A stretch of 64,000 bases of DNA from Saprospiraceae bacterium (lineage in GTDB: Bacteria > Bacteroidota > Bacteroidia > Chitinophagales > Saprospiraceae): contig JADKBO010000004.1 of NCBI GenBank assembly GCA_016715105.1, positions 62,001-126,000 on the forward strand, in the 5' to 3' direction. The notes beneath the pieces are model-generated. The model worked only from the letters and a program-made list of their open reading frames with translations. It was not told the origin of the DNA and did no database searches. Every line of letters starts with the position of its first letter. The first letter of the stretch is position 1. Shown here piece after piece: positions 47,808 through 57,888 of this stretch. A program made the position numbers and the translations under genes.

Positions 47808-48466
47808 TAATTCCAGTTGGTTTTTAAGTTTTTACTAAATGCTTCAGACCAACTATTTGGGTCTGCATTCCATTCTTTGAGCACTGTAAGTTGGTCATTA
47901 GAAATATAGTCAGTTTCAAGTGCTTCTTGAAGTAGAGTTTCATAGTTGCACAAAGAAGCATATTTGCATTTTTCGCGAGCAAAATTTAGAACAGATTTTG
48001 CCAATTGATAATCAAAAATGGCCAAAACACCTACAACTTCATATCCTTCTTGTCTCAAAACTTCTACGACTTGGATACTTGAACCACCTGTAGAAATCAA
48101 ATCTTCTATGACCAATATTTTTTGGCCTGGTTTGAGATCGCCCTCTATTTGGTTCTGTCTGCCGTGAGATTTTGCCTCTGATCTTACGTATGAAAAAGGC
48201 ATGTTGAGAAAATCTGCCAATAATGCCCCGTGAGCTATTCCTGCCGTTGCAACACCAGCTACCATATCAAAAGCTCCAAATTCTTTTGATTTTTCTGCTA
48301 AGGCCTCCTTTATCACATTTCTGGCAGGAGGGTGAGATAGTGAAATTCTATTATCGCAATATATTGGCGATTTAATTCCTGAAGCCCAAGTAAACGGACT
48401 TTGTGTATTTAACTTAATTGCTTTTATTTGCAACAAATTTGAAGCAACGATTCTGCTATAATTCAT
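47807..48466 (-). CDS. pyrE: Orotate phosphoribosyltransferase
   Basis: Fifth step of UMP synthesis, orotate + PRPP to OMP. PRPP-binding motif ILVIEDLISTGGSSIQV and the orotate/PRPP flexible loop SEAKSHGRQNQIEG are present; FTWASGIKSPIYCDNR is the characteristic N-terminal stretch. 219 residues. First gene of a coupled pair with the M42 peptidase. Confidence 0.96.
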   Translation of the reverse strand: MNYSRIVASNLLQIKAIKLNTQSPFTWASGIKSPIYCDNRISLSHPPARNVIKEALAEKSKEFGAFDMVAGVATAGIAHGALLADFLNMPFSYVRSEAKSHGRQNQIEGDLKPGQKILVIEDLISTGGSSIQVVEVLRQEGYEVVGVLAIFDYQLAKSVLNFAREKCKYASLCNYETLLQEALETDYISNDQLTVLKEWNADPNSWSEAFSKNLKTNWN

Positions 48467-48501
48467 GATAAGCTTAACTTTTTTATTATAAAGTGGTGCA
48501 A

Positions 48502-49137
48502 ATGTACAAAATCTATATAAATGAAATTCCTCTTATTTTAAAACAAAAGGAATTAGTGACAGTAGCAGAACAGGAAGATTCTACGATCTTACTCGCAAAA
48601 TATACTGGCAAACTCAAACACTTATTACAATATATTGATCTTTGCGAAAAAGGGACCTCTATCAATAAAATTATTCTATATGCTGAAGATTATAAACAGC
48701 TAAAAAGAGATTTTCTTTCCCTTTTTGTGATCAATAAAGCTGCTGGTGGGCTCATTATGAATGAGTTTGGCGAAACCCTCTTTATTTTTAGAAGAGGATT
48801 TTGGGACATGCCCAAAGGTAAATTCGAAAAAGGTGAAACTAAAAAACAAACGGCTTTGAGGGAAGTCAATGAAGAAACAGGTATAAAACAAATTGAAATT
48901 AAATATAAAATTGGCGTCACCAATCATGTTTTTAAAAACAAAGCAGGTATCCGTATCATCAAAAAATCTTATTGGTATTTGATGCAGTGCCCTAAGCAAA
49001 AACTCATTCCACAGTCTGCAGAAGACATTGAAGAAGCTGTTTGGATGACCATTCCTGATTTTCTCAGTAATTGCAAACCCATTTACAAGAATATTCTTGA
49101 TATCATTGAAAAATACCAAAATAAGGTCAAAGTTTAG
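48502..49137 (+). CDS. Nudix hydrolase with N-terminal extension
   Basis: Complete Nudix box at about residues 105-127: GKFEKGETKKQTALREVNEETGI, fitting GX5EX7REUXEEXGU, so it should hydrolyse a nucleoside diphosphate linked to another group. N-terminal 70 residues (MYKIYINEIPLILKQ...) form a separate small domain typical of a Bacteroidota Nudix group. ATG 48502 taken over GTG 48493. Divergent from pyrE with a 35-base gap. Confidence 0.85.
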   Translation: MYKIYINEIPLILKQKELVTVAEQEDSTILLAKYTGKLKHLLQYIDLCEKGTSINKIILYAEDYKQLKRDFLSLFVINKAAGGLIMNEFGETLFIFRRGFWDMPKGKFEKGETKKQTALREVNEETGIKQIEIKYKIGVTNHVFKNKAGIRIIKKSYWYLMQCPKQKLIPQSAEDIEEAVWMTIPDFLSNCKPIYKNILDIIEKYQNKVKV

Positions 49138-49359
49138 TTTTTGGTTGCAGTAGCCCAAATTAATTAATCTATCATCCTTTTCTAAAAGAATGAATTCTTT
49201 TGAATCAAATGAAGTATTTACCTCAACTTTTTTTTGTTTCATTTGTCCTTTATTCTATCGCAGTTTTTGGTAACCAAACGCCATAAAATTGCCAACCAAA
49301 TATCTGTTTATGTGGCTAAAGTTTAGAAAAAGTTTCTCATTGCGCTTGGTATAATTTTT

Positions 49360-51561
49360 TTGGCTTCTATCGCCTTACTACCCCAATTGAAGTTTGAATT
49401 TGATTTTGAGCAATTTTTCCCCGAAGGAGATGAAGACCTTGCTTTTTATAAAGATTTCATTCAAGATTTTGAGACAGATAACAACTTTTTGTTGGTAGGA
49501 GTTGAAAATGAATCTGGAGTTTTTGAGCAATCTTTTTTATCAAAATTGCAAAAATCCACCACTGACCTTCGTGACATTCCCCAAGTTAAAAATAGTCAGT
49601 CTATAACCTCCATTCGACTTCCGTTCAAAACTCCCTTTGGTTTCACTTCCTTCCCGCTTGTGCATGTTTCAGAACCCGATCGATATGCTTCAGACAGAGA
49701 GAAGATTTTAAATGATAAAAGATTTGTTGGCAATCTCATCAATGACAAGGGAACAGCTGCGGTAATCTTACTTAAAACCATAGACACCTTACCAGTCACG
49801 GAATCTGATCTCTTTATTGCAAAAGTTGATAGTACGATGCGTGTAAATGGCTTATCAGATTATCACCTACTAGGCAGGGGATTTTTCCAAAGTGAAATCG
49901 TGAAAATCCAAAAAACAGAAGTCTTGATTTGTGGCATCATTTCTTTTCTAGCAGTTATGATCATCATGTGGTTGATCTACAGGAAAGTTTCCATCATATT
50001 CATCACCCTCACATCAGTAACTGTAAGTTTGATTGTGTTTTTTGGTTTCTTGAGTGTAACCAATCGAGGCTTGAGTTTGATGAGCGCTTTATATCCTGTA
50101 ATAATATTGATAGCTGGAACATCAGACATCATTCATATTTTAAACAAATATCTTTTTGAATTAAGACATGGAAAGGAACGGATCACGGCCATTTCCAATA
50201 CAATGAAAGAAGTTGGTTTGAGTACTTTTATAACTTCTGCAACAACGGCAGTGGGTTTTTTAGCTTTGATGACTTCAAGGTTGAGACCTGTCAGAGAGTT
50301 TGGATTTAATTGTGCTATCGGAGTGATGATTACTTTTATCATTGCAGTCCCCTTGACAATGGCTCTTCTGTCTTACTTTGATGAACACAAAATCAGTCAA
50401 GATAAAAGAAGTACAAAGTTTTGGGACAATTTCATCCAGAAATTATACCTCTTTACCAAAAATAATACTAAAAGCATTTCTTGGGGTACTATACTAATTA
50501 CTGTATTTTGTTTTATAGGAATGAGTAAAATTTCCACCAATTATAGCATCCAAAAGAACTTACCACTCAATGCCAAAGTAGGGGTAGATTTCTTATTCTT
50601 TGAAAAGCAATTTTCAGGATTCAGACCTTTGGAATTTGCTGTTCTACCTCAAGGTAATTATAAGGCGGGTGATTATGAAGTTGTAAAGGCCATCAATGAT
50701 CTAGAATCTCACTTGGAATCCTATGGCGTCATAGGAAGCATCATGTCCCAAGCATCATTATATAAAAGTTTGGTCATGTCTTCCAATGAAAACAATGCGG
50801 AGGCCTATACTTTTCCAGAAGATGAAGAAAGCTACAACGTTTTCTTACCTCTCGTAAAACAAATATTAAAATCTGAAAGTGCCATTTTGGTCAATGCCGA
50901 CAACACAAAAACCCGGATTTCATCCAGAATTAGTGATATCGGTGCAGACTCTATAAAAATGATTTCCGGAAAGCTTGATGGTTGGATCGACGCGAACATT
51001 GACTCTTCAGTTGTGAAAATCAAACAAACAGGGACGGGACTCATTTTGGATAAAAACAGTCAATACGTCAAAGAAAATTTGATAAACGGTCTTGGATTAT
51101 CATTATTATTAATCAGTTTGATGATGGCATTTTTGGTCAAGAGTTGGAGAATGGCCATAGTTGCTTTTGTACCTAATTTTATTCCCATCCTTTTTGCAGC
51201 AAGTTTGCTTGGTTGGCTTGGCATTGATTTGGAAGCAGGAATTTCTATTGTTTTTGGAGTTGTATTTGGCATAGTCGTGGACGATACCATCCACTTTTTG
51301 GGCAGATATAAAATTTTGATTGAGCAAAAACATTCAGTTGAGGAAGCGCTTCATATCACGATAACGGAAACCGGACGTGCGCTCATTTTCACTACTATAA
51401 TCTTATTTACTGCCTTTTTAGTAATGGTTTTTTCAAGTCAGCCATTGACGAGAACAGTTGGGACTTTGATTAGTGTTACATTCATATCAGCACTTGCAAG
51501 TGACATCCTACTCATTCCAGTTTTGATCAGGTGGTTATATCCTGAACACAAAAAAGATTGA
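49360..51561 (+). CDS. RND/MMPL family transporter (single-chain, SSD-like)
   Basis: Inner-membrane exporter related to MMPL and hopanoid/lipid RND proteins. Two repeats, each with a membrane helix, a periplasmic loop and five more helices; first block VILIAGTSDIIHILNKY, second block GVVFGIVVDDTIHFLGRY, both with the polar helix-4 residues for proton coupling. Start uncertain: TTG 49360 is the first codon of the intact frame, but an ATG at 49310 reads MWLKFRKSFSLRL in another frame and would join to GIIFLASIALLPQL with one added G near 49349. That version has a better N-terminus. Confidence 0.85.
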   Translation: MASIALLPQLKFEFDFEQFFPEGDEDLAFYKDFIQDFETDNNFLLVGVENESGVFEQSFLSKLQKSTTDLRDIPQVKNSQSITSIRLPFKTPFGFTSFPLVHVSEPDRYASDREKILNDKRFVGNLINDKGTAAVILLKTIDTLPVTESDLFIAKVDSTMRVNGLSDYHLLGRGFFQSEIVKIQKTEVLICGIISFLAVMIIMWLIYRKVSIIFITLTSVTVSLIVFFGFLSVTNRGLSLMSALYPVIILIAGTSDIIHILNKYLFELRHGKERITAISNTMKEVGLSTFITSATTAVGFLALMTSRLRPVREFGFNCAIGVMITFIIAVPLTMALLSYFDEHKISQDKRSTKFWDNFIQKLYLFTKNNTKSISWGTILITVFCFIGMSKISTNYSIQKNLPLNAKVGVDFLFFEKQFSGFRPLEFAVLPQGNYKAGDYEVVKAINDLESHLESYGVIGSIMSQASLYKSLVMSSNENNAEAYTFPEDEESYNVFLPLVKQILKSESAILVNADNTKTRISSRISDIGADSIKMISGKLDGWIDANIDSSVVKIKQTGTGLILDKNSQYVKENLINGLGLSLLLISLMMAFLVKSWRMAIVAFVPNFIPILFAASLLGWLGIDLEAGISIVFGVVFGIVVDDTIHFLGRYKILIEQKHSVEEALHITITETGRALIFTTIILFTAFLVMVFSSQPLTRTVGTLISVTFISALASDILLIPVLIRWLYPEHKKD

Positions 51562-51771
51562 TGATCTGGCAGCGTTTGATAGTAAGATTCTTAAAAATTA
51601 TGCCCATTATTTTGTTAGCTTTTTGTAATCAAACATGAAACTTCTTTAGTTTGGCTGATACTTCCCATGCCTTTTGGTTTTGTTATTTTTCAAAGAGCAA
51701 GATTACTTACCAACCATTGTATTATAAATTTTAAAAATATATATTATCATTGCAGAAATTATATCGCAGAC

Positions 51772-52263
51772 GTGGAAAAGATTGTATTACATCTAGGGTC
51801 AAATAAATCTGATAGGGTTTCCTACATTCAAAAAGCGATAGCTTTGATACAGAAACACATTGGCAAGGTTTTACAAAAGTCCATGTTGTACGAGACCGAA
51901 CCATGGGGACTTGCTGATCAAGAAGATTTTATCAATCAGACCATCATTGTAGAGTCGAATCTTTCAGCTGAGCAGCTCATCATAAAAACAAAAGCTATTG
52001 AAGAAGAAATAGGAAGAGAAAAGACAGAAAAATGGGGCCCAAGGAATATTGATATCGACATTTTACTTTATGGAAATAAAAAGGTAGAAAAAAAAGATTT
52101 GATTATTCCACATCCTAAAATTACTGAAAGAAACTTTGTCCTTATTCCTTTGATGGAATTATTGCCTGATCTCATTTTGCCGGGTTTTGAATACTCTGTA
52201 GAAGAACTTTACGAGCAGTGTCAAGATAGTTGTGAGGTACGCATTTATGAAGAAGAAAATTGA
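51772..52263 (+). CDS. folK: 2-amino-4-hydroxy-6-hydroxymethyldihydropteridine pyrophosphokinase
   Basis: Folate synthesis: transfers pyrophosphate from ATP to hydroxymethyldihydropterin. Motifs HLGSNKSDR, LYETEPWGLADQEDFINQTI and GPRNIDIDILLYG (metal-binding Asp pair) are all present. GTG at 51772 gives 163 residues, matching the family; an ATG at 51667 would add 35 unrelated residues. Followed after 14 bases by the deoxynucleoside kinase. Confidence 0.93.
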   Translation: MEKIVLHLGSNKSDRVSYIQKAIALIQKHIGKVLQKSMLYETEPWGLADQEDFINQTIIVESNLSAEQLIIKTKAIEEEIGREKTEKWGPRNIDIDILLYGNKKVEKKDLIIPHPKITERNFVLIPLMELLPDLILPGFEYSVEELYEQCQDSCEVRIYEEEN

Positions 52264-52277
52264 TAAAATAATAATCT

Positions 52278-52916
52278 GTGTTTCCATACAAATACATATG
52301 TATCGAAGGTAATATAGGAGCCGGTAAAACGTCTTTTTGTAACTTGGTGAAATCTGAGTTCAACTGTAAGTTGATCTTAGAACAATTTGCGGACAATCCA
52401 TTTTTACCACTTTTTTATGACGATCCTGAGCGTTATGCTTTTACGGTAGAGTTGTTTTTCATGACAGAGCGTTATAAGCAATTGCAAAAAGAACTCAGTA
52501 TGGATTTGTTTTATGATTTCACTATCGCTGATTATTCCTTCATCAAAACATTGTTATTTGCTAGACAGAATTTGGGAGATGAAGAATTTAGATTATTCCA
52601 GAAAATGTTTTCAGTCCTAAATCAATCTTTCCCTACACCAGATTTATTCGTGTATTTTCATCGCAATCCAGATATTTTACAAAAGAACATTGGAAAGCGG
52701 GGGAGGTCCTATGAAAAAAAGATCAGTGACGATTATTTGTCGGGCATTCAAAATGCATATTTTGAATATTTCAGAAATATCCTCACATTTCCATTACTCA
52801 TCATTGATCTCAATGACATCGACTTTATGAAAAACAGGGACCATTATGAAGAAGTGAAATCCTATCTTTCAAGGACGTATTTACCCGGTGTACACCGATT
52901 AAGTTTAAGTCTTTAG
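52278..52916 (+). CDS. Deoxynucleoside kinase
   Basis: Salvage kinase of the dNK/dCK family. P-loop GNIGAGKT at residues 11-18 after YICIE, catalytic and substrate segment EQFADNPFLPLFYDDPERYAF, then FFMTERYKQL; lid-like KRGRSYEKKI. 212 residues. GTG start at 52278, since no ATG precedes the conserved P-loop in frame. Together with folK, likely one transcript. Confidence 0.92.
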   Translation: MFPYKYICIEGNIGAGKTSFCNLVKSEFNCKLILEQFADNPFLPLFYDDPERYAFTVELFFMTERYKQLQKELSMDLFYDFTIADYSFIKTLLFARQNLGDEEFRLFQKMFSVLNQSFPTPDLFVYFHRNPDILQKNIGKRGRSYEKKISDDYLSGIQNAYFEYFRNILTFPLLIIDLNDIDFMKNRDHYEEVKSYLSRTYLPGVHRLSLSL

Positions 52917-53029
52917 GCATTTAGTCTATGAATACCTGTTCCATATCTATTAATTAGTCACATGACAAATCAAATTTATATATTTACATGTTGTGATTTA
53001 TTTAAACTAGGTTTCAATTTTACCACCAT

Positions 53030-54793
53030 ATGACATTCTTTAAATCTGTTTTGAGCTCCTGTTTAGGAGTTTTTCTTGCTTTCATTCTGATCATTTTGGT
53101 TTTTGTAGGAATAAGCAGTGCAAGTTTTTTATCTAGTGAAACCAAACCCAAATTGGGATTATTGTATCTAGATTTGTCTGAAATTGTCCCAGAACTTACT
53201 GGCAATATTGGTTCAAGTTCTTTTTCACTGGAAGCCCAGCCAAATTATACAGGTCTCCAAGAATTAAAAAAATTGATAGATCATGCCAAAACCGATGACA
53301 ATGTCAAGGGTATCGTTTTGGATATCAAAGATACTCCCAACGGAGCCTCAACTTTATTTGAAATAGTCAAGTCATTAAAGGATTTTAAAGAAAGTAAAAA
53401 GCCGGTGTTGGCTTACATTGACAATACCAGTCAAAATGGCTACATGGTGAGCAGTGTTGCCGATCAAATCATGATGAACCCTAATGGTGAAATTGGTCTC
53501 AGAGGTTATGGTATGATGGTGCCATTTGTCAAGGACGCAGCAGATAAATTGGGTATAGAATTCAAAATTTTCTATGCGGGCAATTTCAAAAGTGCAACAG
53601 AATCATTGCGCAGGACAGATATCAGCCCTGAAAATAGATTGCAAAGCCGTGAATTCCTTGCAGAAAGAATGGATGTATTCAAGCAAATATTGTTTCAAAA
53701 TCGGAAGTTGCAAAGTGCAAAGCTTGATTCAATTATGAATAATATATTGGGCCGCTCTGCTAAATTGAGCTTGTCAAATGGCTTAGTTGACAAAATTGGA
53801 TATCGTCCGGATTTTCATGAATTAATTGCTTCCAAAACTGGATTGGACGCTGATGATCTCAATTATATTGGAATTGACACCTATGCTGCAGCCACAATTC
53901 TCTCTAATAAAGGATCTTTCAGTAATAAGATTGCAGTGGTTTACCTCGAAGGAGATATCATGGATGGGGCTGATGATAAAGGTCTTATTTCAGATAAGAA
54001 ATATGAAAAAGTCTTTGCTAAAATCAGGAAAGATGATAAGGTTAAGGCTGTCGTTCTCAGGGTAAATAGTGGTGGTGGTAGTTCATATTCTTCCGATATC
54101 ATATGGAACGAAGTAGAATTGCTCAAGAAAAAAAATATTCCAGTTATAGCATCATTTGGTGATTATGCAGCAAGTGGTGGTTATTATGTTGCTTGTGGGG
54201 CAGATAAAATATTTGCAGCCCCAAATACTTTGACAGGATCAATTGGTGTTTTTTCCATCTTGCTCAAAACCAAAGAGTTATTTAATGAAAAATTGGGCAT
54301 TACATTTGACACCGTCAAAACGCACAACAACGCAATTTATCTGAGCTCAAACTATGATTTTTCACCTAAAGAGGAGGAAGTCATGAAAGAAATGACCGAA
54401 GATATTTATGACCAGTTTTTAACGAAAGTTGCCAAAGGTCGTAAAATGTCCAAAGACAGCGTGCATTTGGTAGCTCAGGGTAGAGTGTGGACAGGACAAA
54501 AAGCCATAACAAATGGATTGGTTGATGAATTAGGAAATTTGGATGATGCAATTGCAGCAGCTGCGAAAATGGCAAAAGTAGATGATTATAGAGTCAGTGA
54601 ATTTCCTTACATCGAAAAAGAATTCTGGGAAGAACTTCTACAAAGTCTTACTAAAAGCACAGAGCCTGAGGCTCAGGTCAAAAACTGGCTTAAAACACAA
54701 AATAAAAGCTTGTACGAAACTTCAATCTATTTAGAGAAGCTTTCAAAAATGGAAAAAGTGCAAGCCAAGCTCCCGTTCAGAATAGAGGAATAG
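53030..54793 (+). CDS. sppA: Signal peptide peptidase A, long (67-kDa) type
   Basis: Membrane-anchored serine protease that degrades cleaved signal peptides. One N-terminal membrane helix (about 9-32), then two ClpP-like halves. Catalytic lysine in the first half (FYAGNFKSATES, about residue 187), catalytic serine in the second (DYAASGGYYVACG, about residue 380), as in E. coli SppA. 587 residues, normal. Confidence 0.95.
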   Translation: MTFFKSVLSSCLGVFLAFILIILVFVGISSASFLSSETKPKLGLLYLDLSEIVPELTGNIGSSSFSLEAQPNYTGLQELKKLIDHAKTDDNVKGIVLDIKDTPNGASTLFEIVKSLKDFKESKKPVLAYIDNTSQNGYMVSSVADQIMMNPNGEIGLRGYGMMVPFVKDAADKLGIEFKIFYAGNFKSATESLRRTDISPENRLQSREFLAERMDVFKQILFQNRKLQSAKLDSIMNNILGRSAKLSLSNGLVDKIGYRPDFHELIASKTGLDADDLNYIGIDTYAAATILSNKGSFSNKIAVVYLEGDIMDGADDKGLISDKKYEKVFAKIRKDDKVKAVVLRVNSGGGSSYSSDIIWNEVELLKKKNIPVIASFGDYAASGGYYVACGADKIFAAPNTLTGSIGVFSILLKTKELFNEKLGITFDTVKTHNNAIYLSSNYDFSPKEEEVMKEMTEDIYDQFLTKVAKGRKMSKDSVHLVAQGRVWTGQKAITNGLVDELGNLDDAIAAAAKMAKVDDYRVSEFPYIEKEFWEELLQSLTKSTEPEAQVKNWLKTQNKSLYETSIYLEKLSKMEKVQAKLPFRIEE

Positions 54794-54825
54794 TTATACC
54801 TGAATTGGATTATAAATAAAAAACC

Positions 54826-54855
54826 TCGCACTCAAAACGAGAAGAGTGCGAGGTA
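54826..54855 (-). terminator. Terminator of coaE
   Basis: Perfect 10-bp stem CCTCGCACTC / GAGTGCGAGG (54826-54835, 54846-54855) with a 10-base loop; read leftwards it is followed by TTTTTTATTT. It may also stop sppA transcripts, but there is no T-run on that side. Confidence 0.85.
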
Positions 54856-54970
54856 AACCAACATTACCAATGAGATATGTTAACCAACTATATTATATAC
54901 GCATAGAGCGCATGTTTTGTGTTTTATTTCTCGTTAAAATATCATTAAAGTTTGGAGAAATGGGTGAATT

Positions 54971-55573
54971 CTACCCGTTTTGTTTTGATTCGGCTAAGAT
55001 TTGTTGATGAATATGGAGTATTTGGGGTATTAACAGATCTTTTCCATCATTATTGATGATGTAGTCCGCATACTTTATTCTCTCCGCATCAGGCATTTGG
55101 TTTTGCATTCTGCTTTTGATATCGGTAACTTTTGCCTTGTCTCTTTTCGCAGCTCTTAAAAGTCTGATTTCTTCAGGACAAGTTACCACAATGGTTTTAT
55201 CCAATGATTTGTAAGACCCGCTTTCAATCAATAATGCAGCCTCTTTCAATGCATATGGAACGTCTTTTAGCTTTTCAAACCAATCATGTCCATCTTGGAT
55301 GACTGCAGGGTGTACAATTGCATTGAGTTTTTTAAGGATTGGTGGATCATTGAAAGCGATACTTCCGATGTATTTTCTATTCAATCGACCATTTTTAAAG
55401 TACGCTTCCGTTCCAAATAAAGTGATAATTTGATGTTTGATAACTTTACTCGCAGTCATGAGCTGTTTGGCTCTATCGTCGGCATAGTAAACTGGAATGC
55501 CTAAAAGTTCAAAAATTTTACAAATGGTGGTTTTACCACTTGCAATGCCACCGGTGATTCCTACTTTATACAT
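54971..55573 (-). CDS. coaE: Dephospho-CoA kinase
   Basis: Last step of CoA synthesis, phosphorylating the 3'-hydroxyl of the ribose. P-loop GGIASGKT at residues 8-15, substrate motif YYADDRAKQLM, and later KEAALLIESG and RDKAKVTDIKSRMQNQM. 200 residues, normal. Terminator downstream. Confidence 0.95.
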   Translation of the reverse strand: MYKVGITGGIASGKTTICKIFELLGIPVYYADDRAKQLMTASKVIKHQIITLFGTEAYFKNGRLNRKYIGSIAFNDPPILKKLNAIVHPAVIQDGHDWFEKLKDVPYALKEAALLIESGSYKSLDKTIVVTCPEEIRLLRAAKRDKAKVTDIKSRMQNQMPDAERIKYADYIINNDGKDLLIPQILHIHQQILAESKQNG

Positions 55574-55654
55574 TTACATCAAACATGTTTAGCAAAGTGA
55601 TTAACAATTTGGTTTTTTTAGCCATAATGATAGTCAATGATTATTTGTTTTAAA

Positions 55655-56323
55655 TCAAATGTGAACGTCTTCTTTTTGGGTTATTTTACACCAAGGTACC
55701 AGAGTTGCTTCATCTACTTGATCAATACTTACCTCCAAGAGTGTTGCTTTTAATTGTAATAAAATCTCAAATTGCGTAGATTTTCTCAAATTCACAACGA
55801 CTTGCACCTCAGTATCAAAATTCTTTTCAACGATATCCAAATCGAGCTTTTTCAAAACATTGAGCAAAAAGCCCATTTTATCATATCCCGCTTCTAAAAG
55901 ATATTGAGTAGAAACAAATTTCTCAACGAATAAAGTATTTTCTAATGCTTCTTGAGCCGCCAGTTTATATGCCTGAATCAAACCACTCGCACCTAGTTTA
56001 GTTCCACCAAAATATCTGACAACGACAATCAGGACGTTGGTAACTCCTTTGCTTTTTATTTGACCTAATATAGGTTTTCCTGCTGTCCCTGAAGGTTCTC
56101 CATCATCAAAAGCCCGGTGTTCCTCACCATCAAGGCCTATTTGATAAGCAAAACAGTGGTGTCTCGCTTTGGGATGTTCTGATTTCAATTTTTTTATGAT
56201 TTCGGAAAGTTGATGGGAGTCATCAAATGGATAGGCATAAGCAATAAACTTGCTTCCTTTTTCTTTGTATTCGCCTTGAGCTACACCTTCAATTGTAAAG
56301 TAGCTGTCTTTTATTGCCTCCAT
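55655..56323 (-). CDS. YigZ/IMPACT family protein
   Basis: 222 residues; N-terminal IMPACT/UPF0029 domain with GSKFIAYAYPF, the signature ARHHCFAYQIG, FDDGEPSGTAGKPIL and VVVRYFGGTKLGASGLIQAY; C-terminal ferredoxin-like DUF1949 domain. Family linked to translation control; bacterial role not settled. Confidence 0.92.
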   Translation of the reverse strand: MEAIKDSYFTIEGVAQGEYKEKGSKFIAYAYPFDDSHQLSEIIKKLKSEHPKARHHCFAYQIGLDGEEHRAFDDGEPSGTAGKPILGQIKSKGVTNVLIVVVRYFGGTKLGASGLIQAYKLAAQEALENTLFVEKFVSTQYLLEAGYDKMGFLLNVLKKLDLDIVEKNFDTEVQVVVNLRKSTQFEILLQLKATLLEVSIDQVDEATLVPWCKITQKEDVHI

Positions 56324-56425
56324 GATATGCGCAAAACTACCAGAAAATATAATTTTTAATTTATTTATTGCTACATTTTGATGACTTTTGGACCATCATT
56401 CAAAAATGAAAAATAACAGAGATCT

Positions 56426-56932
56426 ATGCACATTGCACTCATATCAGACAATCATTCATACGTAGGACAAGACATTCTGGACCAAATTGCTGATGTGGAT
56501 GAAATTTGGCACGCAGGAGATATTGGTTCATTTGAGTCAATAGATGAAATGAGAAAATTAAAACCTTTTAAAGCAGTGTATGGTAATATCGATGATACTG
56601 CCATGAGATTGGCTTATAAAGAGGATTTAATTTGGACATGTGAAGGCATCAAAGTTTATATGACACACATTGGAGGATATCCTGGCAGGTACAATGCACG
56701 CGCTTCCAAAATTATCAAAAGCGAAAAACCCAATCTCTTTATTTGCGGGCACTCTCACATCTGTAAAGTGTTACCAGATCACAAAAATGATCTCCTACAT
56801 ATGAATCCTGGTGCTTATGGATTTCATGGATTCCATCAGATAAGAACCATTCTAAAATTTGAAATTGTGGACGCTAAGATCAAAAATTTGAGAGCAGTGG
56901 AAATGGGTTTGAGAGGGCAGGGGTCGGTTTAA
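56426..56932 (+). CDS. YfcE/MJ0936-type metallophosphoesterase
   Basis: 168 residues with the complete metal set of this phosphodiesterase family: D-x-H (SDNH), GDIGS (IWHAGDIGSF), YGNID, and the C-terminal ICGHSHI and NPGAYG. Likely hydrolyses a small phosphodiester, substrate unknown. Its 3' end overlaps that of the convergent methyltransferase gene by 4 bases. Confidence 0.92.
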   Translation: MHIALISDNHSYVGQDILDQIADVDEIWHAGDIGSFESIDEMRKLKPFKAVYGNIDDTAMRLAYKEDLIWTCEGIKVYMTHIGGYPGRYNARASKIIKSEKPNLFICGHSHICKVLPDHKNDLLHMNPGAYGFHGFHQIRTILKFEIVDAKIKNLRAVEMGLRGQGSV

Positions 56933-57888
56933 TTGCCTTTTTCGATCAAATAACATTTACGATCCAACTTTCGCTCAAAATCAAAGTCGGTTGTACGAGC
57001 GGTGATGTCTTTGATGGCATGGGTTTTTATTTCCTCTACATTCAATTTAAATTTGGTATAGTTGGTGCTGAAAAACAATTGACCATTCTTTGTAAGCAAA
57101 TCAAGGCATTGATTAATCATTGAAGCATGATCTCGTTGGGTATCCAATACATCTTCCATACGTTTGCTATTGCTAAACGTGGGCGGATCAAGAATGATGA
57201 TATCGTAATACTCAAATGGAAGGAATTTTAAAAATTGCAACACATCTTCCTGATGATAAATATATTTTTCTACATTGGTAAAGCCATTCGTTGCCATATT
57301 TCGCTTAGCCCATTGTATGTAGGTATTGGACAAATCTATAGTAGTCACCTCAGTTGCACCTCCAGCAGCTGCAAAAACTGAGAAAGATCCCGTGTAAGCA
57401 AACAAGTTTAAAACTTTTTTTCCTGCTGCAAGTTCCTTTACGATGGCCCGGGTAGGGCGGTGGTCCAGAAATAGTCCAGTATCCAGGTAGGTCGTAAGGT
57501 TGAGATAAAACTTGAGATTACCTTCTTCTACCACATATTCGACTACTTCACTTTCCTCACTTTTGACATATTGATCATTCCTTTCTTTGATACTTTTCCT
57601 TTTTTTGAAAAATATGGACTTCAGTGGAATACCTATGATCTTTGCAATGATCTCTTTACTTTTATCAATCCATTCTGCATGTGACTGCTCATCCAATTGG
57701 TGATTTCTTTGATACTCGGCAACATACAATTTGTCACCATATAAATCTATCATAAACGGGAAATCAGGCAGATCCAAGTCATAAATACGATAACAACTTA
57801 CACCTTTTTTAGAAGCAATTTTATGCAAGCGTTTATAGACTTTTTGCAATCTATTTTCAAAATCAACATATTTACTGTGCTCACTCAT
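56929..57888 (-). CDS. Class I rRNA methyltransferase, RlmK-like
   Basis: SAM-dependent methyltransferase of the RlmI/RlmK group. SAM site VLNLFAYTGSFSVFAAAGGA, acidic loop TIDLS, and the catalytic DPPTFSNSKRM, which matches the RlmK half of E. coli RlmKL (m7G2069 of 23S rRNA). 319 residues, without the THUMP and m2G domains of RlmL, so a stand-alone RlmK-like enzyme. Overlaps the VOC gene by 8 bases. Confidence 0.85.
   Translation of the reverse strand: MSEHSKYVDFENRLQKVYKRLHKIASKKGVSCYRIYDLDLPDFPFMIDLYGDKLYVAEYQRNHQLDEQSHAEWIDKSKEIIAKIIGIPLKSIFFKKRKSIKERNDQYVKSEESEVVEYVVEEGNLKFYLNLTTYLDTGLFLDHRPTRAIVKELAAGKKVLNLFAYTGSFSVFAAAGGATEVTTIDLSNTYIQWAKRNMATNGFTNVEKYIYHQEDVLQFLKFLPFEYYDIIILDPPTFSNSKRMEDVLDTQRDHASMINQCLDLLTKNGQLFFSTNYTKFKLNVEEIKTHAIKDITARTTDFDFERKLDRKCYLIEKGN

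Noticed and set aside
48700..49242. 180-residue open frame opposite the Nudix gene
   Set aside because: Covers the Nudix box on the other strand; F/N-rich composition as expected for a shadow.
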